IMG/VR virus record: IMGVR_UViG_3300032048_000640
Coordinates: 1 to 21,205 of that record
Length of the DNA stretch: 21,205 nt
Reading direction: 5' to 3' (one strand)
DNA from: a virus
A program made the translations under genes and the position numbers. Positions within the stretch are counted from its first letter, which is position 1. Every line of letters starts with the position of its first letter. This document shows, piece after piece, positions 18,987-21,205 of this stretch. The notes beneath the pieces are model-generated. The model was not told where the DNA came from. It saw only the letters and a program-made list of their open reading frames with translations, and made no database searches.

Positions 18987-21205
18987 TGGCTTGGAATCAG
19001 CCTAAAAACAAGGCGACTCCGGGCCAAGAGGAGAAGGTCATAGCGGTTGGCGCTCCGGTTGCTTACAACGCCGGAATGGTTGGCCGACCCTACTCTGACG
19101 GGTGGGACATTGAGCGCGCCTATCGAGAAGGTGTCGCCAAGGTCACTTGGGTCTGGCGCAGCATCGATGCCATCGCCGGAAACCAAGCCCGTTTGCCGAT
19201 GATCATGCGAAAAGACAATTCCCCAACGGGGGAACTGGTCGAAAATTCTGACCTTGCTCCCCTGTTGAACAGTGTTGCCAACGATGGCGAAAGCGCCTTT
19301 GCGTTCCGGTACAGGCTTTCATCCCAGTTGTTGATGAGCAGCCGCGGAGCGTTTGTCGAAATCGTTCGCGGCCGAGGCGGTCAACCAGTTGCGTTGCATC
19401 TGTTGCCGCCGCAGAATACGGCCCCGATTCCCGATCCGAAGAAGTTCGTTTCAGGCTTCGAGGTGGCATTACCGGACGGCAGCAAGAAAACGCTGAAACC
19501 CGACAACGTGTTGTGGGTGCGTCGCCCCCACCCATTGGACCCCTACCTGTCGATGACCCCGATGGAGGCCGCTGGAATCGCCATTGAAGTGGAGTCGTTG
19601 GCAAAGGTCTACAACCGGAACTTCTTGCTGAACGACGGCCGCCCCGGCGGCCTGCTCGTCATTCGTGGCGAAATTGACGAGGATGACAAGGAAGAACTTC
19701 GATCACGCTTCAGAGGCAATCTGGCACAGTCGGGAGCGGTCGGAGTCATCTCTTCGGACGAGGGTGCCGATTTCGTAGACACGGGAGCCAGCCCCCGCGA
19801 CGCGGCGTACATCCAGATGCGCGACCTCACGAAGAATGAGATTTTGGCCGCGTTTGGTGTTCCAGAATCCATCATCGGCAATGCCAGCGGACGCACGTTC
19901 TCGAATGCCGCCGAGGAGGGCAAGGTCTTCTGGATGGAGACCATGATGCCGCACCTCGAACTGCTTTCGCGGGCATTCGATTTACTTGACGACAAGAACT
20001 ACGTGACATTCGAAACAGAGTCGGTGCCGATTCTGATCATGGCGAAACAGGAACGCAACCAGTTCCTGTTGAACGAATATCAGAACGGGTTGATTTCAGC
20101 AAACGAGTATCGAGGTGGAACCGGCAAGATTGAGGTTGTTTCGGAACTTGCCGATTCGTTGCTGTCGAATCCGAACCTCACGCCCATCGGCAACACGGAA
20201 ATGCCGTTGGATGAGATGCAGCAGGGGCAGCAGGGTGGCGCAGTGCCGGGTGGTCCGGAAGGCATGCCCCCTGAAGGTGAGGGACCGCCCCCGGAGGGTG
20301 AGCCTCCGGGCGAAGGGCAACAAATGCCCGAGGGTCCGCCCCCGGCAGGAGCGACCCCTCCGCAGGAACAAGCCCCACAAGCGGCTGAACTTCCGCCCGT
20401 TGGTCCGCCGGGCGACTTTGGACTGTTGGGGGAGATGCCGGAGGGACTGGAGGTCAAGCGGTTCGACCTTGGCGATGAATGGCAATCGAAGGCTCTTGAG
20501 GATGTTGACCGATGGGAGTCTCTCTTTGGTCGATCTTTGGAACGTTTCTTCGAGCGGCAGCAGCGAGTCGTGTTGGAGAAGGCATCCAGCGTGAAGACGC
20601 GCCGGGCGTTGGAAAATGGAACCTTGACGGTCGAACAGGTGTTTGATCGGGAGGTGTGGGATCGGCAAGTGAGAGAAGACTTGCAGCCGTTGATTCTGGG
20701 GGCGTTTGGTCAGGCGGTCGAAGGGTCCACGACCGAGTCGGATGAGAAGGTGGAAACGACCGAGGAGGAGGTGCAGGAGTATGCCGAGGAACAGTTGCAG
20801 CGGGTTGAACAGGTCAACGAGACCACGAAGAAGGAACTTGCTGCGGCGATCCTGCTGGCGTTGCTGCTGAAGGATGACGATGATGACGATGCGAATATCT
20901 TGTTGAAGGTTTCGCTGTTGAAGACCGCTATCACTGCCGTGTTCGTGTACACGTTGACGAAGCGCCTGAAAGGCATTGCCGAGGTTGAGTCCCAGTCGGC
21001 CTATAACGCTGGGGTGTATTTCTCTGGACAGCGGGCAGGAGCCACGACGAAAACGTGGTTGACTCGCAAGGATGAGCGGGTTCGTTCGGCGCATCGAACA
21101 CTTGAGGGGAAAACGATCCCGATTGGTGAGGGATTCAAGGCTGGTGGGACGATTTTGCGCTTCCCCGGTGATCCATTGGCACCGCCGGGCTTGACGATCA
21201 ACTGC
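18986..21205 (+). CDS. HK97-type portal protein fused to MuF-like domain, 3' end outside the window
   Basis: 740 codons are visible and the frame is still open at the window edge. Residues 1 to about 400 fit the Phage_portal family: WVWRSIDAIAGNQARLP near the start, then a central region with SMTPMEAAGIAIEVE, NRNFLLNDGRPGGLL, and AAFGVPESIIGNASGRTFSN (about 287-306), which forms the dodecameric portal through which DNA passes. Residues about 415-478 are a low-complexity linker rich in Pro, Gly and Glu. The last part (about 480-740) has helices, a run of six Asp, and then TWLTRKDERVRSAHRTLEG (about 690-708) with a final GDPLAPPGLTINC, the C-terminal Mu gpF-like head morphogenesis signature. 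Most phages encode these two as separate genes, so this is a fusion. The ATG shares a base with the upstream stop. Confidence 0.92.
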   Translation, partial: MAWNQPKNKATPGQEEKVIAVGAPVAYNAGMVGRPYSDGWDIERAYREGVAKVTWVWRSIDAIAGNQARLPMIMRKDNSPTGELVENSDLAPLLNSVANDGESAFAFRYRLSSQLLMSSRGAFVEIVRGRGGQPVALHLLPPQNTAPIPDPKKFVSGFEVALPDGSKKTLKPDNVLWVRRPHPLDPYLSMTPMEAAGIAIEVESLAKVYNRNFLLNDGRPGGLLVIRGEIDEDDKEELRSRFRGNLAQSGAVGVISSDEGADFVDTGASPRDAAYIQMRDLTKNEILAAFGVPESIIGNASGRTFSNAAEEGKVFWMETMMPHLELLSRAFDLLDDKNYVTFETESVPILIMAKQERNQFLLNEYQNGLISANEYRGGTGKIEVVSELADSLLSNPNLTPIGNTEMPLDEMQQGQQGGAVPGGPEGMPPEGEGPPPEGEPPGEGQQMPEGPPPAGATPPQEQAPQAAELPPVGPPGDFGLLGEMPEGLEVKRFDLGDEWQSKALEDVDRWESLFGRSLERFFERQQRVVLEKASSVKTRRALENGTLTVEQVFDREVWDRQVREDLQPLILGAFGQAVEGSTTESDEKVETTEEEVQEYAEEQLQRVEQVNETTKKELAAAILLALLLKDDDDDDANILLKVSLLKTAITAVFVYTLTKRLKGIAEVESQSAYNAGVYFSGQRAGATTKTWLTRKDERVRSAHRTLEGKTIPIGEGFKAGGTILRFPGDPLAPPGLTINC

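Overview
The window looks like a slice of a tailed double-stranded DNA phage (Caudoviricetes), probably infecting an actinobacterium. Phage hallmarks are a large terminase subunit, an HK97-type portal protein fused to a MuF-like domain, a dense array of overlapping genes (many ATGA joints), and a replication/recombination block (SSB, Rad52-like annealing protein, Cas4/RecB-like nuclease, RuvC-like resolvase, HNH nuclease). The actinobacterial assignment rests on moderate-to-high GC content, gene types familiar from actinophages, and a phage-encoded tmRNA whose tag starts with the same three residues (ADS) as the mycobacterial tag. The host cannot be named from this sequence.

Layout. 1-637 (+): the end of a rightward operon with two small unknown genes. 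612-3866 (-): a leftward unit that begins with a tmRNA driven by a near-consensus promoter, followed by a small conserved phage gene, a PAPS-reductase/PP-loop protein, a ParB-like protein (the pair resembles IbrA/IbrB), an 84-residue protein and a DNA methyltransferase. 4020-5453 (+): a lone gene on the opposite strand coding for a GHKL (Hsp90-like) ATPase with a C-terminal metzincin-like zinc site. 5573-7486 (-): a SAP-tailed protein, a PD-(D/E)XK-like nuclease and SSB behind their own promoter. 7508-7738 (+): a small, very acidic protein. 7735-13905 (-): the main DNA-metabolism operon, which also carries a glycosyltransferase. 13957-16950 (-): a small protein, a large metallopeptidase-like protein with an EF-hand-like loop, and a dTDP-glucose 4,6-dehydratase. 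16951-17448: about 500 bp with no convincing gene but several strong stem-loops. 17449-18750 (-): terminase. 18819-21205 (+): a small two-helix membrane protein and the portal-MuF protein, cut by the window edge.

How it fits together. SSB, Rad52-like protein, Cas4-like nuclease, RuvC-like resolvase and HNH nuclease form a recombination-dependent replication and resolution set. Terminase and portal package the product. The dehydratase and glycosyltransferase suggest the phage makes or transfers a sugar. The tmRNA suggests it manages stalled ribosomes or tags proteins in its own way. Strand composition flips twice independently of gene direction (G-rich to C-rich near 1.3-1.6 kb, C-rich to G-rich near 17 kb). 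The second flip falls in the structured noncoding region, which is therefore a candidate replication origin.

The strongest candidates for new biology are the GHKL-metzincin gene, the tmRNA with its long acidic tag and its one-base overlap with the next start codon, and the IbrA/IbrB-like plus methyltransferase cassette behind the tmRNA.
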